From assembly GCA_963514095.1 (NCBI GenBank), contig OY741280.1:22367657-22431656 (forward strand): a stretch of DNA of 64,000 bases. Direction: 5' to 3'. Below the pieces are notes generated by a model, which worked only from the letters and a program-made list of their open reading frames with translations, did no database searches and was not told where the DNA came from. Numbering within the stretch: position 1 is the first letter of the stretch; every line of letters starts with the position of its first letter. The translations under genes and the position numbers were made by a program. The stretch is from Eutrigla gurnardus. Taxonomy: Eukaryota > Chordata > Actinopteri > Perciformes > Triglidae. Below are positions 45,503 to 58,685 of this stretch, piece after piece.

Positions 45503-48500
45503 GCCTGTTTTCACTAACCTGAAATCCGGTGAGTGAAGAGTTCAATCTGCAGCTGCTGGCGTTCCTCTCTTACCCTCCGATTCGCCGTGGCGCCCGTTGA
45601 GCTGAGCTTCACAGCTGAGTGGGACTTCATCTCATTTTCTTACAAACGAAAGCACAAACGAGTGCCTCTCACACTGGTTTTCCATTTTCATTGATCAAAC
45701 AAGCCAAATTGTCCCGTGAAGCCCGCGTCACAGATGTAGCTGTCGTGAACGCGGCGACAGGAAACGAAAACAGCTCACCTCCCAGCTAATCCAATGACCC
45801 CGAGAGCTTAGAAAAGAAAAAGACGTATCGTTCACCGCCGGAGCCTGTGAAGATGCGAATCGCACTTTCTAACTTTCATCATCGTCCGAGTAAACACACA
45901 TCTCTTTGTCAGATTGGACCTCGCCATCGCACAGCGGCGAGTCGTCAGCGTAAGTGATGTTATTCAGTGTTTCCTTATCTCCAGGGGCGTTTCCACGGCG
46001 ATGTCCACACGTGAATGGATTTATTTTATCGCTCCTGAGTGCGTGGAAGCTGTCCAGTCGAGTGTGAATGTGATGATGAAAGTAAGCAAAAATGGAAATC
46101 GCTAAGTCGGTGGAGCTTTTCCCCGATATATTCTCGTGAAACGCGACCCGAGGGGGTGAGTTGCTGTTTCATGATACACAATAACAACTGTGACAATGAA
46201 TCCTACGACCTTGATGGATTCAGCCGTGCGTGGGAGAACGCACGAGGCCGACCGAATGAAAAGGAGTGTCATTCATGTATCTTATTGCAGTGGAAAGAAG
46301 AGTGGATCTCTGAAGGGTGCTACATACTCTCTTTGCATAGTGATTGTGGATAAATGAAAAGCCTGTTGTTTTATCTCTGTGCACCTTCTGCTCCCATCAG
46401 GGCTTTTTGTAAATCTTAAAATCCCCCACATTTGATTAATCCCTCTTTCTGTGTTGCTGATTGTAATCCGTCCAATCTAAACACTGAACACAAAACAAAG
46501 CTGCATTGTTCATTTGTTCAATGTGCATTAAAGTCAAATCTTTCACCTTGAAAGTTTGACGAAACAATTGACCCTTCCCCAGAACCAGAACCTCAGAATG
46601 AATCCTGAACTGGATGGGAAAGCCAGAACAGAGAAGATAAGATCCTATAAACTACAGCGAGCGTCTTTGAATATTTTATTCGATTTTTAAACGCAGCGTT
46701 ATACGAGTTGTGGGAGACAACATATAAAAGTGAACTTTGCTGCAGATAAGAATACATTATCTGCTTTTGTCTGTGTCTTTTAGCTCTTTTTTTGTTTGTT
46801 TCGTCTTGTTTCCCAAAAACAAACTGTAGCGTTAGTCAGCAATACTTTCCCAGCATGCCTTTTGCTCTCTGCCCCACAAGGCGTGAATCTTTGAAGACAA
46901 GTCACAAATATATATATTTTTTTTTTTCTGGAAGAGCTAGACACATATACTATATATACTGTATATGTGTAGGGCTGAGTTACAGTGCAGCATTGTGGTT
47001 CTTTTTGAATAGTTTTTGGACAACAATGGAGCTCTGCGGCACCGAGAAAGAGATTTCATACACGTGCTAGAAGGATTCACTTAATTTTGGCCTTTTCCTT
47101 CTCTAATGGAGAAGATAAATATAATCTGACCATCTCTTAAGATGTGTTTCATGAGCAGACATGTCTGTTTTTTTTAATGCATTATAGTGTAATTAAAAAC
47201 ATACAAGTGCTGCTAATCAGTCTAATCAACACAAGGAGGCCGGATGTTGAGGCAAAGAAACACTTAAGATGCAACCTCTTCAGATCTCTGATCCCCACGA
47301 GAAAGAGAAACTCAGATCTAATTGATTCATTTGCTTTGCCAGAAATTAGAATTTAAATTGCGTCTGCATGTTCTCATTAATACGGACTAATGAACGGCGT
47401 ATACATCCATCAGATATGCCTGTCGCCGCCGGTCACAAGGCAAGCGTTAATGATACGCGGAGAGAGAGACGCCCGCTGAGGCACGATCACAAATATTGCA
47501 GCGTGATCAAAGCCTGTCAGACGCTGCCTTTAGCCCGTGACTAGGTATTGATCAGAGGCGTGGGGGCGTGCACGGCTGCACTCCGGAGTGGTTTGAAGTG
47601 TCTTGTGTGTACAGGTGGCTGTAAAGTCAAATTAACCTGGAGATCTATCTGCAGAATCCAGGACGTGGTTTCTGAGGTCCATATTGTATGCACCAGCACA
47701 CTGTGAGGCCGGCTGAACACCTTTACATACAAATAACCTGAAGACTTTACATTCAAGCGGAGTCCCGGTGACTTTCTGAGCTGATTTGAAAGGTTAATGT
47801 AAGTGGAAAGGTGAGCTGGGAGCCAAACTAGTCTTCAAAAAGCTGGTGGTCATCCTCAGAGGGTTCCTGTAGGAACCTTCAGAGCACCGCCAAAGAAACC
47901 TTTGAAGCACCCTTATACTTATTTCGAGTCCACCAAGGGATACCTTGACTCAGAATATGAGCTCCAGGAAGGTACGGCGTGCCTAACGGAGCATTTTGCT
48001 GACTAAAAATGGAAAAAACATTCCCTGTTAAATATTAAAACGGTCTTCTCCGGAGGATAAGTCCTGCACGTCGAGCTGAGTTTTTGTCGCTGAAAGAGAA
48101 ATCCCCCAGAAATCCCCCTTTTTTCAGCTCAAAGGTAGGTTATGTAAGATTTATGTAAAATAGCACCCCCTGCAGGCACAGCATGGAGTGCCGAAACCAG
48201 ATCAAACCCAAGGCGGCCTTCCACTCTCCGTGCTCTACATTCGTGTGGAGGACGGACTGAGAAGCTCTATGAAAAGGAATCTGCAGAACAATGACGGGTC
48301 CTGATCCGACAGAGTGCTTTTTGTTTGTTTTTGTAGTTTTGTAGAATGAGTGCTAACATTAGCTCGTCACTAACCACCAACTGCATGCTCACTTATAGAT
48401 AATAATACCGTTTAAATGAATGAAAACAACTTATCTCGAGTATCTGTTTCCATTTCCAGAACCCTCAGACTTTATAATTATATATTATATCTTTATTAGT

Positions 48501-48948
48501 TTATATATTTTATTTTTTCCTCGTCACATGTTATTAATTTCCGCTTGGTCGGTTTCCTGTTGTATTTTGGAAGTCCACTCCTCATGTGTCATGTTTTGTT
48601 CTACTTCCTGTCTTTTTGTGTTTCCCGCCTCTTTGATAATCCACCTCAGATTGTTCTTTGTTCGCCGCTTTCCTGCGTTTTTAGACGTAAACACCAGAAA
48701 GTCCTGCACTTCCCTTTCCTACGGCCCAACGTACCCCGAAACCCATTACACAACGCCGACAAGTGGATTCTAATCAACAAGGCGTCCGTGAGCGGATCAG
48801 CAGCAGGAGACGCAGAACAATACGCACTCGCAGCCTTTTGGCGGCGAAGCGTGTCCTCCGTCGGAAAGAATTAAAATAAAAAGATCTGAGGCTCCGTCTT
48901 AATCATATTTGTTCCCTCTTCTTTGCTCTTGCTTGTCAACCGCAGCTG
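45503..48948. other. Non-coding, nothing recognised apart from a small palindrome
   Basis: GGTTCCTGTAGGAACC near 47863-47878 has 7-bp arms and resembles ends of palindromic fish MITEs, but only a fragment is seen. TAGCACCCCCTGCAGGCACA near 48161 may belong to another dispersed repeat. Frames such as 48420-48773 are unrecognised. Confidence 0.4.
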
Positions 48949-48961
48949 GTTGCTAGGCGAC
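48949..48961. promoter_or_regulatory. RFX X-box-like site (imperfect)
   Basis: GTTGCTAGGCGAC is a near-palindrome of the RFX half-site type (GTTGCY...RGCAAC) with one mismatch in the right half and a one-base-shorter spacer. Confidence 0.4.
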
Positions 48962-49249
48962 AGGAGCGGAAAAGAGCGGGAAGGGGACCAGTAGACCAAA
49001 CGCTTGCTCCCGCCTTTAGCCGTCTTCAGAAGGACGCTGGCTGACGTAGATCGCAAAGGCTCATGTCTTATGTCGGGCCTCCATCTTCTGTACGTTACGT
49101 GTCCTTTCACGGATTTGTCAAACTTGTTAGATGGTAGTTTGTTGACTGGTAGTTTGATTTCTGGGGCCGAAGGGAAAAAAGCCTAATAAAGCTGTCGTGT
49201 GACAAAAGGGGCTCCAGTTGGATTAATCTCCCTTTATATACGTTGTGAC

Positions 49250-49263
49250 GTTGCCATAGCAAC
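49250..49263. promoter_or_regulatory. RFX X-box-like palindrome
   Basis: GTTGCCATAGCAAC fits the 14-bp X-box (6 + 2 + 6) with both half-sites intact. TTTATATA lies 18 bp upstream and TGACGTTG overlaps. X-boxes of this type drive ciliary and other RFX target genes, but no adjacent exon is recognised. Confidence 0.5.
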
Positions 49264-51033
49264 TCTTATAGCCGACGGCGATGTTTCGGCAAAGCTGTGT
49301 TCCTCACACCGCTGCGGCTGAATTACAGCACGGCCACAGAGTGTCAGGAGGAGGTAATTATCCAGACGGGGATTAGAGCCGAGGTAAACCGGAGACGAGC
49401 TCACCCGTCCGTTTGATAAGAAAAAAACCCGGTTTAACAGACGCAGGTGATTTATTTAGCGCTCGTTTGTCGGCTTTTTTTTTTACACCAGAGAAAGTTT
49501 ATAGACGTTATCTCGTAGTGTTTAAGAGATTTAGATTTCATCGTTATCATCACGAACATCATTTTACACAGTTTGAATATTCAGTTGATGAACACTGAAT
49601 ATATAAAATCAGTAGACCTGACTTCTGGATTTTAACGCTGCTAAAACTATTTTTTCTTTTGAATATAAAGTACAGATCATCATAAAGCTTTACCACTTGT
49701 ACTGAGCAACTTTAAAAGATGAGAAAAAGAGAAACCAGGACATTTATATTCATATATATATATATAAAAGAAAAAAGCAGAAATATATTGCTAAAGCCAA
49801 AGTAACACGAACATCCTCGCTGTTCATCATGAATAATTTTGTTGGGCAAAGTAATGGGACATCTGTGTAATAAGAGAAAGTCTTCAACACATGAAACATT
49901 TAAATGGCTGCCCTCCTTTTTAAAGGTTCCCTCGCCGGATCCCCCCGTTCTCCCAGAGAAGTGTCTGCCAAAAAAAAAAAGAGCTGAGGAGATATCAAAC
50001 AGGTGAAAATGTATCCTGTAACCTTCGCGTTCAGTCCCACGGCTCAGAAAGAAAAGTGTTCTGTTTGCACATTTCCGTGCGCTACGGGAATGAAATACAT
50101 TTATTCGACTTTTGGTTTGACATTTATGCAAAGTGTCCGTCCAATCGGAGCTGACGGGGTTTTATTTTCAGGAAATCTAGAGTAAGTAAAGTGTAGTGCA
50201 GAAATATTCATCCACTCCACGAGGGCTGAAGTGGCAAATCGGTCTGCGTTGTCGCCGGTTTATTCTTCATCCGGAGTTCAATGATGAAGACGAAGGTGTG
50301 AAATGTCACAGCAGCAACTGTTTGTTGCCGTTCAGCGTCCTCGTCGCTCATGGATGACAAACATTCCATTAACATCATCAGGCTGGGGTAAACATGAATA
50401 CACCATTAGGAATCCAGCCAGTGGCAATTATCTTTCATTCTAATTAGTTGTAACCAACCTTGCATTTACTGTCACCATTGAGAAGTGCCATAATATTATA
50501 TATCAGATTGCATTTGTATGTGCATGGTCTCGTCAAAGTCAATGTATAGTTAATTATTGAAGGAGCAAGGGACCGCTAGAGGCTGAGAGAGTTTAATTTG
50601 CTTTTTACTTGAATGTCAACATTCATTTTCAGATGTTTTGGGATCATTCTTGGCCTCTCGTCTTGCTCTCAGATGGCATTTAATTCTGATTCCCGTGTTT
50701 CGCTGCTTGACAGATCATCGATGATCACATTTAGATCAGGACATTTTTCAAGTTTTGGGTTCCTGCAGCTTAAATTGTTTCGATTGCAAAGAAAACCTAG
50801 AGAGAGAAATCTCACATCGTTGTATCGCAACAAAGAGAGAATGTGCAGGAAACTCTGAGAACGGAGATATCGAACGGTCCTAGATTTACACAAACACAGC
50901 GTTTGGATCAGGGTGATCGATGTGATCTGTGATCCATCGATCGGTTCTCTAATGGGATCCTGTACTTGATGTAAAGGTCTGAAAGGGCGAGGCACCTCGA
51001 ATAAAAGCTGGGGATTTGTTGATCTGCATGTGA
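49264..51033. other. Non-coding, nothing recognised
   Basis: AT-rich with a short TA run near 49755-49765. No supported exon. Confidence 0.5.
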
Positions 51034-51853
51034 GCACAGACAGTCTCTGGTTCCTCCACATAGTCTGGCCTGGTCTCTGGACTAATGTGAGCTACTATCT
51101 AGACCTCTGGGGGACCACAGACAGTCTCTGGTTCCTCCACATAGTCTGGCCTGGTCTCTGGACTAATGTGAGCTACTATCTAGACCTCTGGGGGACCACA
51201 GACAGTCTCTGGTTCCTCCCCATAGTCTGGTCTGGTCTCTGGACTAATGTGAGCTACTATCTAGACCTCTGGGGGACCACAGACCGTCTCTGGTTCCTCC
51301 CCATAGTCTGGTCTGGTCTCTGGACTAATGTGAGCTACTATCTAGACCTCTGGGGGACCACAGACAGTCTCTGGTTCCTCCACATAGTCTGGTCTGGTCT
51401 CTGGACTAATGTGAGCTACTATCTAGACCTCTGGGGGACCACAGACAGTCTCTGGTTCCTCCCCATAGTCTGGTCTGGTCTCTGGACTCATGTGAGCTAC
51501 TATCTAGACCTCTGGGGGACCACAGACAGTCTCTGGTTCCTCCCCATAGTCTGGACTGGTCTCTGGACTAATGTGAGCTACTATCTAGACCTCTGGGGGA
51601 CCACAGACAGTCTCTGGTTCCTCCACATAGTCTGGTCTGGTCTCTGGACTAATGTGAGCTACTATCTAGACCTCTGGGGGACCACAGACAGTCTCTGGTT
51701 CCTCCCCATAGTCTGGACTGGTCTCTGGACTAATGTGAGCTACTATCTAGACCTCTGGGGGACCACAGACAGTCTCTGGTTCCTCCACATAGTCTGGTCT
51801 GGTCTCTGGACTCATGTGAGCTACTATCTAGACCTCTGGGGGACCACAGACCG
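51034..51853. repeat. 81-bp minisatellite, 10 copies
   Basis: The unit begins CACAGACAGTCTCTGGTTCC and includes GTGAGCTACTATCTAGACCT and CTGGGGGAC. The units are almost identical, with variants at CCACATAG/CCCCATAG, TGGCCTGG/TGGTCTGG/TGGACTGG and CTAATG/CTCATG. Because 81 is a multiple of 3, one frame stays open for about 300 codons. That is a by-product of unit length. Confidence 0.97.
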
Positions 51854-53234
51854 CTTCGATAGTCTCTTACTGATTCAGCGACGACAGAAGGAGAATCTAA
51901 AACATACAGATATACATTTACTGAATTGTAATTGATCAGAAACGATGGTATCGATACCAAATCCATTCCCTTGAGTCCGTGTCGGGTCGATGTCGGTATC
52001 GTTGCATCTTTCATTATAATGGAACGCTTCCTCTAATCAAGCTAATCGGATAAAGAAATCTAAATGTAATACTGCAGTTTGATGAGATTAGCATTGATTA
52101 TTTGAGTGTCTCATTGGCCTCCTGAGAGTCTGGACCCCCGTCCCCCTTCGGTTCACCTCGACGAGGCCTTCACCCCGGTCGCCCCACAGTTCTTCCTCCC
52201 ATTAAGATGACTGCGATAGCACTGCGAGGATCATCCCTGTGCCTTTAACAGCACAGTGCTGCCGTGTGGAGGGGGATAAGCAGGTGGACCTCCCTGCAGA
52301 GTCCTGGATTACAGACTATCTTGCCAACGCGGCCTTCCAGACCTGGAGGCGCCGTCGGGGTTATCTCACATTCACCTTCCTCTCTCTCTCCCTGACTGAA
52401 GCTTCACCTCGTCTTCACCTTTAAAGACTCCGACGAAGAAGCCTCGATTAGAGGATTCAACACTGATGAGAACAACGATGGCTTTTAGGAAATTCATATT
52501 AAGTCGTCCAGAAGATGTCAAACACAGTTTAAACCGATCCGGTGGGCGGAGATTAAACGCTCGGATGGCTTCTTAAAGTGCGCTGTGGTCAGGTGGGATT
52601 CCTCTGCACAGGAACGGCCGGGTTTGCATTTGTCCTGTTTCACTTGAAGACCACACAGAGGTTTTCACGAGAGTGATATCAAAGAAAAGCAGCGCTGAAT
52701 GCCGTGTTTGGACCCGATGTGTATTTTAAGGGATTTTTGTTCAGAGGGAGAAAATATGAAAGGGAGTGCATTCGGCCGTGACACCGAACGCCACAGACTC
52801 AACACCGTGTCGGAAATGTTTAACGGCTGAGTAAAGCAAAAGGTGTCAAATCTGCTGTTTTTATCAGATTATACATGGAGGGAGAAAATAATACCCTGAA
52901 ATATAAGGAGAGAGGGAGACAGACAGAGAGAGGGAGGAGATGTGATCATCAAATATAATTTGTTCAACAACGAAAACACCTCGGTAACGATGCAGAAGAA
53001 GATTGCAGTGAATTTAGGAAAAGCTTTATACTATTAAGTTGCTCTGTTTAGCACAACGAGACAAAAGGACAGACAAAGGCTGTTAGGTGTGTTGTTAGAG
53101 GAGTTTAAACGTTTCACCAAATGTCTTCGATTTCTTCAACCGACATTCAGCTATTTTCCTCATATTTCCTGTGCTGTAGCCTTGATCTCTCATGATCAAT
53201 ACACACTGACAGCAATGTCTTCAACCTCGGATCA
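51854..53234. other. Non-coding, nothing recognised
   Basis: No supported exon. A purine-rich GAGAGAGGGAG stretch lies near 52908-52940. Confidence 0.5.
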
Positions 53235-55363
53235 TTTAGTTTCTTTGTAGTTGTTGAGTTTCTTTGTAGTTGTTGAGTTTCTTTGTAGTTGTTGAGTTTC
53301 TTTGTGGTTTAGTTTTTCTTTGTGGTTGTTGAGTTTCTTTGTGGTTCTTTAGCGTCTCTTTGTAGTTGTTTAGTGTCTCTTTGTGGTTGTTTAGTGTCTC
53401 TTTGTGGTTGTTTAGTGTCTCTTTGTGGTTCTTTAGTTTCTCTTTGTGGTTCTTTAGTGTCTCTTTGTGGTTCTTTAGTGTCTCTTTGTGGTTGTTTAGT
53501 GTCTCTTTGTGGTTGTTTAGTTTCTCTTTGTGGTTGTTTAGTGTCTCTTTGTGGTTGTTTAGTGTCTCTTTGTGGTTCTTTAGTTTCTCTTTGTGGTTCT
53601 TTAGTGTCTCTTTGTGGTTCTTTAGTGTCTCTTTGTGGTTGTTTAGTGTCTCTTTGTGGTTCTTTAGTGTCTCTTTGTGGTTGTTTAGTGTCTCTTTGTG
53701 GTTGTTTAGTTTCTCTTTGTGGTTCTTTAGTGTCTCGTTGTGGTTGTTTAGTGTCTCTTTGTGGTTCTTTAGTGTCTCTTTGTGGTTGTTTAGTGTCTCT
53801 TTGTGGTTGTTTAGTGTCTCTTTGTGGTTCTTTAGTGTCTCTTTGTGGTTGTTTAGTGTCTCTTTGTGGTTCTTTAGTTTCTCTTTGTGGTTCTTTAGTG
53901 TCTCTTTGTGGTTCTTTAGTGTCTCTTTGTGGTTGTTTGGTGTCTCTTTGTGGTTCTTTAGTGTCTCTTTGTGGTTCTTTAGTGTCTCTTTGTGGTTGTT
54001 TGGTGTCTCTTTGTGGTTGTTTAGTGTCTCTTTGTGGTTGTTTAGTGTCTCTTTGTGGTTCTTTAGTGTCTCTTTGTGGTTGTTTAGTGTCTCTTTGTGG
54101 TTCTTTAGTTTCTCTTTGTGGTTCTTTAGTGTCTCTTTGTGGTTGTTTAGTGTCTCTTTGTGGTTGTTTAGTGTCTCTTTGTGGTTCTTTAGTGTCTCTT
54201 TGTGGTTCTTTAGTTTCTTTGTGGTTCTTTAGTGTCTCTTTGTGGTTGTTTAGTGTCTCTTTGTGGTTCTTTAGTGTCTCTTTGTGGTTGTTTAGTGTCT
54301 CTTTGTGGTTCTTTAGTGTCTCTTTGTGGTTGTTTAGTGTCTCTTTGTGGTTGTTTAGTGTCTCTTTGTGGTTCTTTAGTGTCTCTTTGTGGTTGTTTAG
54401 TGTCTCTTTGTGGTTGTTTAGTGTCTCTTTGTGGTTCTTTAGTGTCTCTTTGTGGTTGTTTAGTGTCTCTTCGTGGTTCTTTAGTGTCTCTTTGTGGTTC
54501 TTTAGTGTCTCTTTGTGGTTGTTTAGTGTCTCTTTGTGGTTCTTTAGTGTCTCTTTGTGGTTGTTTAGTGTCTCTTTGTGGTTCTTTAGCGTCTCTTTGT
54601 GGTTGTTTAGTTTCTCTTTGTGGTTGTTTAGTGTCTCTTTGTGGTTCTTTAGCGTCTCTTTGTGGTTGTTTAGTGTCTCTTTGTGGTTCTTTAGTGTCTC
54701 TTTGTGGTTGTTTAGTGTCTCTTTGTGGTTGTTTAGTGTCTCTTTGTGGTTCTTTAGCGTCTCTTTGTGGTTGTTTAGTGTCTCTTTGTGGTTCTTTAGT
54801 GTCTCTTTGTGGTTCTTTAGCGTCTCTTTGTGGTTGTTTAGCGTCTCTTTGTGGTTGTTTAGTGTCTCTTTGTGGTTGTTTAGTGTCTCTTTGTGGTTTA
54901 GTTTTTCTTTGTGGTTGTTTAGTGTCTCTTTGTGGTTGTTTAGTGTCTCTTTGTGGTTCTTTAGTGTCTCTTTGTGGTTGTTTAGTGTCTCTTTGTGGTT
55001 GTTTAGTGTCTCTTTGTGGTTCTTTAGTGTCTCTTTGTGGTTGTTTAGTGTCTCTTTGTGGTTCTTTAGTGTCTCTTTGTGGTTGTTTAGTGTCTCTTTG
55101 TGGTTGTTTAGTGTCTCTTTGTGGTTCTTTAGTGTCTCTTTGTGGTTGTTTAGTGTCTCTTTGTGGTTGTTTAGTGTCTCTTTGTGGTTGTTTAGTGTCT
55201 CTTTGTGGTTGTTTAGTGTCTCTTTGTGGTTGTTTAGTTTCTTTGTGGTTGTTTAGTGTCTCTTTGTGGTTGTTTAGTGTCTCTTTGTGGTTCTTTAGTG
55301 TCTCTTTGTGGTTGTTTAGTGTCTCTTTGTGGTTCTTTAGTGTCTCTTTGTGGTTGTTTAGCT
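53235..55363. repeat. 21-bp satellite array, about 96 core units
   Basis: The core unit is TTTAGTGTCTCTTTGTGGTT plus G or C. The left edge (53235-53340) has shorter 19-bp forms with TTGTAGTTGTTGAG. Most variation is a single G/C position; rarer changes are GTGTC/TTTC/GCGTC and a few 2-4 bp deletions that shift the reading frame. Two of three plus frames lack stops, producing apparent frames of up to 644 codons. The G/T-rich strand is almost free of A. Confidence 0.97.
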
Positions 55364-56559
55364 TCTAAAAAGCCTCCAGGAAGAATCCCTTTTTACCGCG
55401 TCCATTTGAGGCCAGTTTTGTTTTGGATGTGTCAGGAGTTCGATAACCAAATACCTGCAGAGGCTTTATGAATTTAATAATCACAGAGTGGTTTTCGGTT
55501 GTAGTGGTTGTGGGTGTGAGTTTGCGTAGGTTGGAGAATAATTTTGTATTTTGCATTTATTTTGCATAAGTGAGTGCTATCTCAGTACATCCTGCATGCG
55601 CTCATGAAGTGATTTGTTTGTTTCTCACGTCGCTATTAAGAATGCAGGAAATAATCGATTTCCTGTCAACTGATATTCTGAAAATATGTAAGTGCCTTAC
55701 CATTAGCCACTGTTGAGAAATGAATTCCCAAGCTACCTACTTTGAAAGATGAATGTTTTTCTAGGAAACACAAACTCCTTTCTCATGTAAAATAACCGTC
55801 TGGGATTATTACGTTTATTGATCGGTACCAACAGGTGATTTCCCAGACATTTGTAGAGACTAATCCGCCAGCCGATGCATGAGTCCAATATGAACACATT
55901 TTCTCCGTAGCAGTTGGAGGGAAAGGCTCGGGGAGCCTCTGACAGATATGTGAAGGTGGAAGTACTTCAGACTCACATAAGTGTGAAATTAGTTATCACA
56001 CGGCCTTGGGGGGAAAATAACAGTGCAGATGTGAAAGTGCTGCGGAGCCATTACAGGAAGGAACCAGCAGGAATTAGAGGATCGCAGCAGTTATCCTTCA
56101 ACTTTATTGTTTTATCTTCGACATTTCCAATGAATATATTTGAAGCACTGTATGATCTATTGTATTTTTTTATTAAATGTCAAATGAATCAAGTCAAGTA
56201 GGAATTTCTTTTTTTATATTTGAGCAATTCAATTTCTTGTATTGTTGCAGGATGAAATATTTAATAAAGCATTTTAAGTACATTTAGTGTGCTACGATTT
56301 TGAAGGACTTTGCAGAGATTCGTTTTACTGTCATTGATGGTTAAGAAAACAAAGAAATACTCCCATTTTCTTTGAAGCTGATAAGAGCACAGCCTAGAAA
56401 AGACACCTGGCCACCTATTAAAACTGGACTATATTAAGTTTTCTAGATTATTATTTTTGTTACGATGGCATCAGGCTGGACTTAAACATTGCTTTCTGAA
56501 TCCCAGGGTAACAAATATATAAATGTATTGAATTGTTATTTATTATTAAAATATTAGAA
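55364..56559. other. Non-coding, nothing recognised
   Basis: AT-rich. No supported exon. Confidence 0.5.
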
Positions 56560-56925
56560 TTTAACTGTACACACTTTAAATACAGTAACAATTTGGTAAA
56601 AACTTTAATTCATCTCATATAAAAGGTATATTATTATATAGACATAGAATTTAATTGAATAAATCAGCCCTATCATCACCGATACTCGATCCAGTTATTT
56701 GAGTCGGTATTGGCTCGATATCCGATGTCAGAAAAATAAGACAAACGAGATGAGGAATCACAATTCAAGTGTAAACCTTTTAAGTGCAGTAACAAATTGG
56801 TCCAAAATGAGGAATTCTACTTACATAATGGGTATATTTTCATATGAAATCAGCCCTATCATCACCGATACTTGATCCAGTTGTTTGAGTCGGTATTGGC
56901 TCGACATCCGATGTTACTATGGATG
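56560..56925. repeat. Two-copy tandem duplication, about 180 bp
   Basis: AAATCAGCCCTATCATCACC followed by GATACTCGATCCAGTTATTTGAGTCGG-type sequence occurs at about 56663-56735 and again at 56849-56915. The preceding AGTAACAA and GGTATA segments also correspond. Copies differ at several sites. Confidence 0.75.
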
Positions 56926-58685
56926 CTTCTCTACATGCAATGACTTTATTACCAAACTCGTGGACATCTTATTATCTCCCAGACATATTTATTGGAGAAA
57001 AAAGTGCTTAAAAAGTGGAGTCCTCTGCGTGCGTGACAGTGATGTATAAGAGTGAGATGCCGGCTTGTTTACTCCCTCCTCGACCCGGAGGAGTCTACGG
57101 AGGGTAATAAGACGTTATATATCGCTGCTGTGATTTAAACCAGTCGATAAAAATGCCACATCGGATGTTAACGCGCTGTTCATTACGATCCTGTATGCTG
57201 CCTGACACAAACAGATCCCTCCACTTACCGAGCCCCGAGACCGGAACAAACGAGCCGGCGGTGCATTTCTGACAGCCAAAAGGCTCCAGAGTCCGTCCAG
57301 AAACCGGCCCCCGGCCCCCAGACCATTCTCGGAGGTTCACATTATTAACAACCTGCAGTGGTCCGATAACACCGTGGCAATAGATTAGACGGGGGGGGCA
57401 GAGCTGGCTGTTCTTCCTGAGGAGGCTATTTTAATGCAGCCTGTTTTAATCCCACACACTGTCGCCGGAAAAGTTGCCCAAAAAAAAGTCCATCTGGTTT
57501 CTTCTTCTTCTGCAACTTTTACAGAAAGTTTTTTAAAGGTCCTTTCTGATGTTGAAGGGGAGTGTAAAAAAAGAGACCGCTTATTAAATTGACTGTCTGT
57601 TCTTTTGAGATTAACACAATGAATGACGATCACTTGAATGTGATTTCTCAAAGACATAATAATTGGCCCATTATCCATTGTACTTCTTTCTTTTTTTTTA
57701 TCTAATTCTCTCAGGGATGAGAACAATTTGTAACAGCGCTGATTGGAAAATATCTCCTCCCACACCAGCCTCCACTCTCCTCCCTCCTCTCTTACTGGCA
57801 CCCACATTTTCATCACACAGAAGTTAACGCTCCCCAAGTTCTCGCCAACAGCATGGAGAGTACTGCCACTGTTTCTGTATTTTGCATTTCTGGCTCCAGA
57901 GACACGCGAGCACAAATCCATAACTGACAGAAAAGTCCGATATTTTCCAGCAGAACTAATACGTTCTCCGAGTGAGAAACTGGCCTTTAGTCCAGACGGG
58001 CATGCATAATAGAGCAGGAAGCCCAGACTCTCGTAACTTTGGCACGTCAAATTGCCGCTGCCGTTTGTTGTCGTTAACGCTTCCCCTCGTCTGTTTCAAA
58101 ATAAAAGCTGGCAGAATAAAGTCCCCCTTTTGTTGTGAAACATCTGCATGAGGTGATGCACGTTTGTGTCTCTACTAAATGTAGATTTATTCCCCATTTA
58201 TACGTGTTCCCTCAAGCAGATCGATGTTTCAGCCTAGATGAAGGAGGTAGACCGACTGGTGGACCCCCCAGAGCCACACCTCCAGCAAAAAAACACCAAA
58301 TTAAAGAGCCCAAAAGGTGCCTGAAAGCTAAACACAGTGCAGATTGGAGTTGGTAATTGGGTTCAGGAGCATTAGCAACCCTTTCACACGTATCACACGA
58401 TTCAATATTGGCAAAGAGAGAAAAAAGGAGATCTTTTTGCTCACTTGTGGCCCTGCAGAGTTGTGTTCGGGAGGTTTTGGGGAGAGAAGATTGGGATCGT
58501 TGAGGGCAGAGAGGCGGGAAAGTGAGCTGTTTGTCGAGTCACATGGTATCGATCAACGATATCAATACACTAGCGGATTTTTGGAGTGTTATGGGAATGG
58601 TGGTTTTGGCTCTTGGTGCATTTTAGGCAACAAAAACTTTCTGGTTAACGGCAGAGTATGTCATTTGGAAAACCACAGAGATTTA
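56926..58685. other. Non-coding, no gene recognised
   Basis: A minus-strand frame of 221 codons (57385-58050) is the longest non-repeat frame in the window. It has no domain, signal or composition that I recognise, so it is not called as a gene. Confidence 0.4.

Noticed and set aside
51030..51935. 301-codon plus-strand frame
   Set aside because: Product of the 81-bp minisatellite. The flanking parts of the frame show no protein family.
53322..55368. Open frames of 644, 378 and 288 codons
   Set aside because: They are the 21-bp satellite read in its two stop-free frames. Frames are interrupted wherever a unit loses 2-4 bases, and there is no protein-like variation.
57385..58050. 221-codon minus-strand frame
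   Set aside because: Longest frame outside repeats, but no recognisable domain, signal peptide or splice pattern. One frame of this length is not surprising in 64 kb of six-frame translation.
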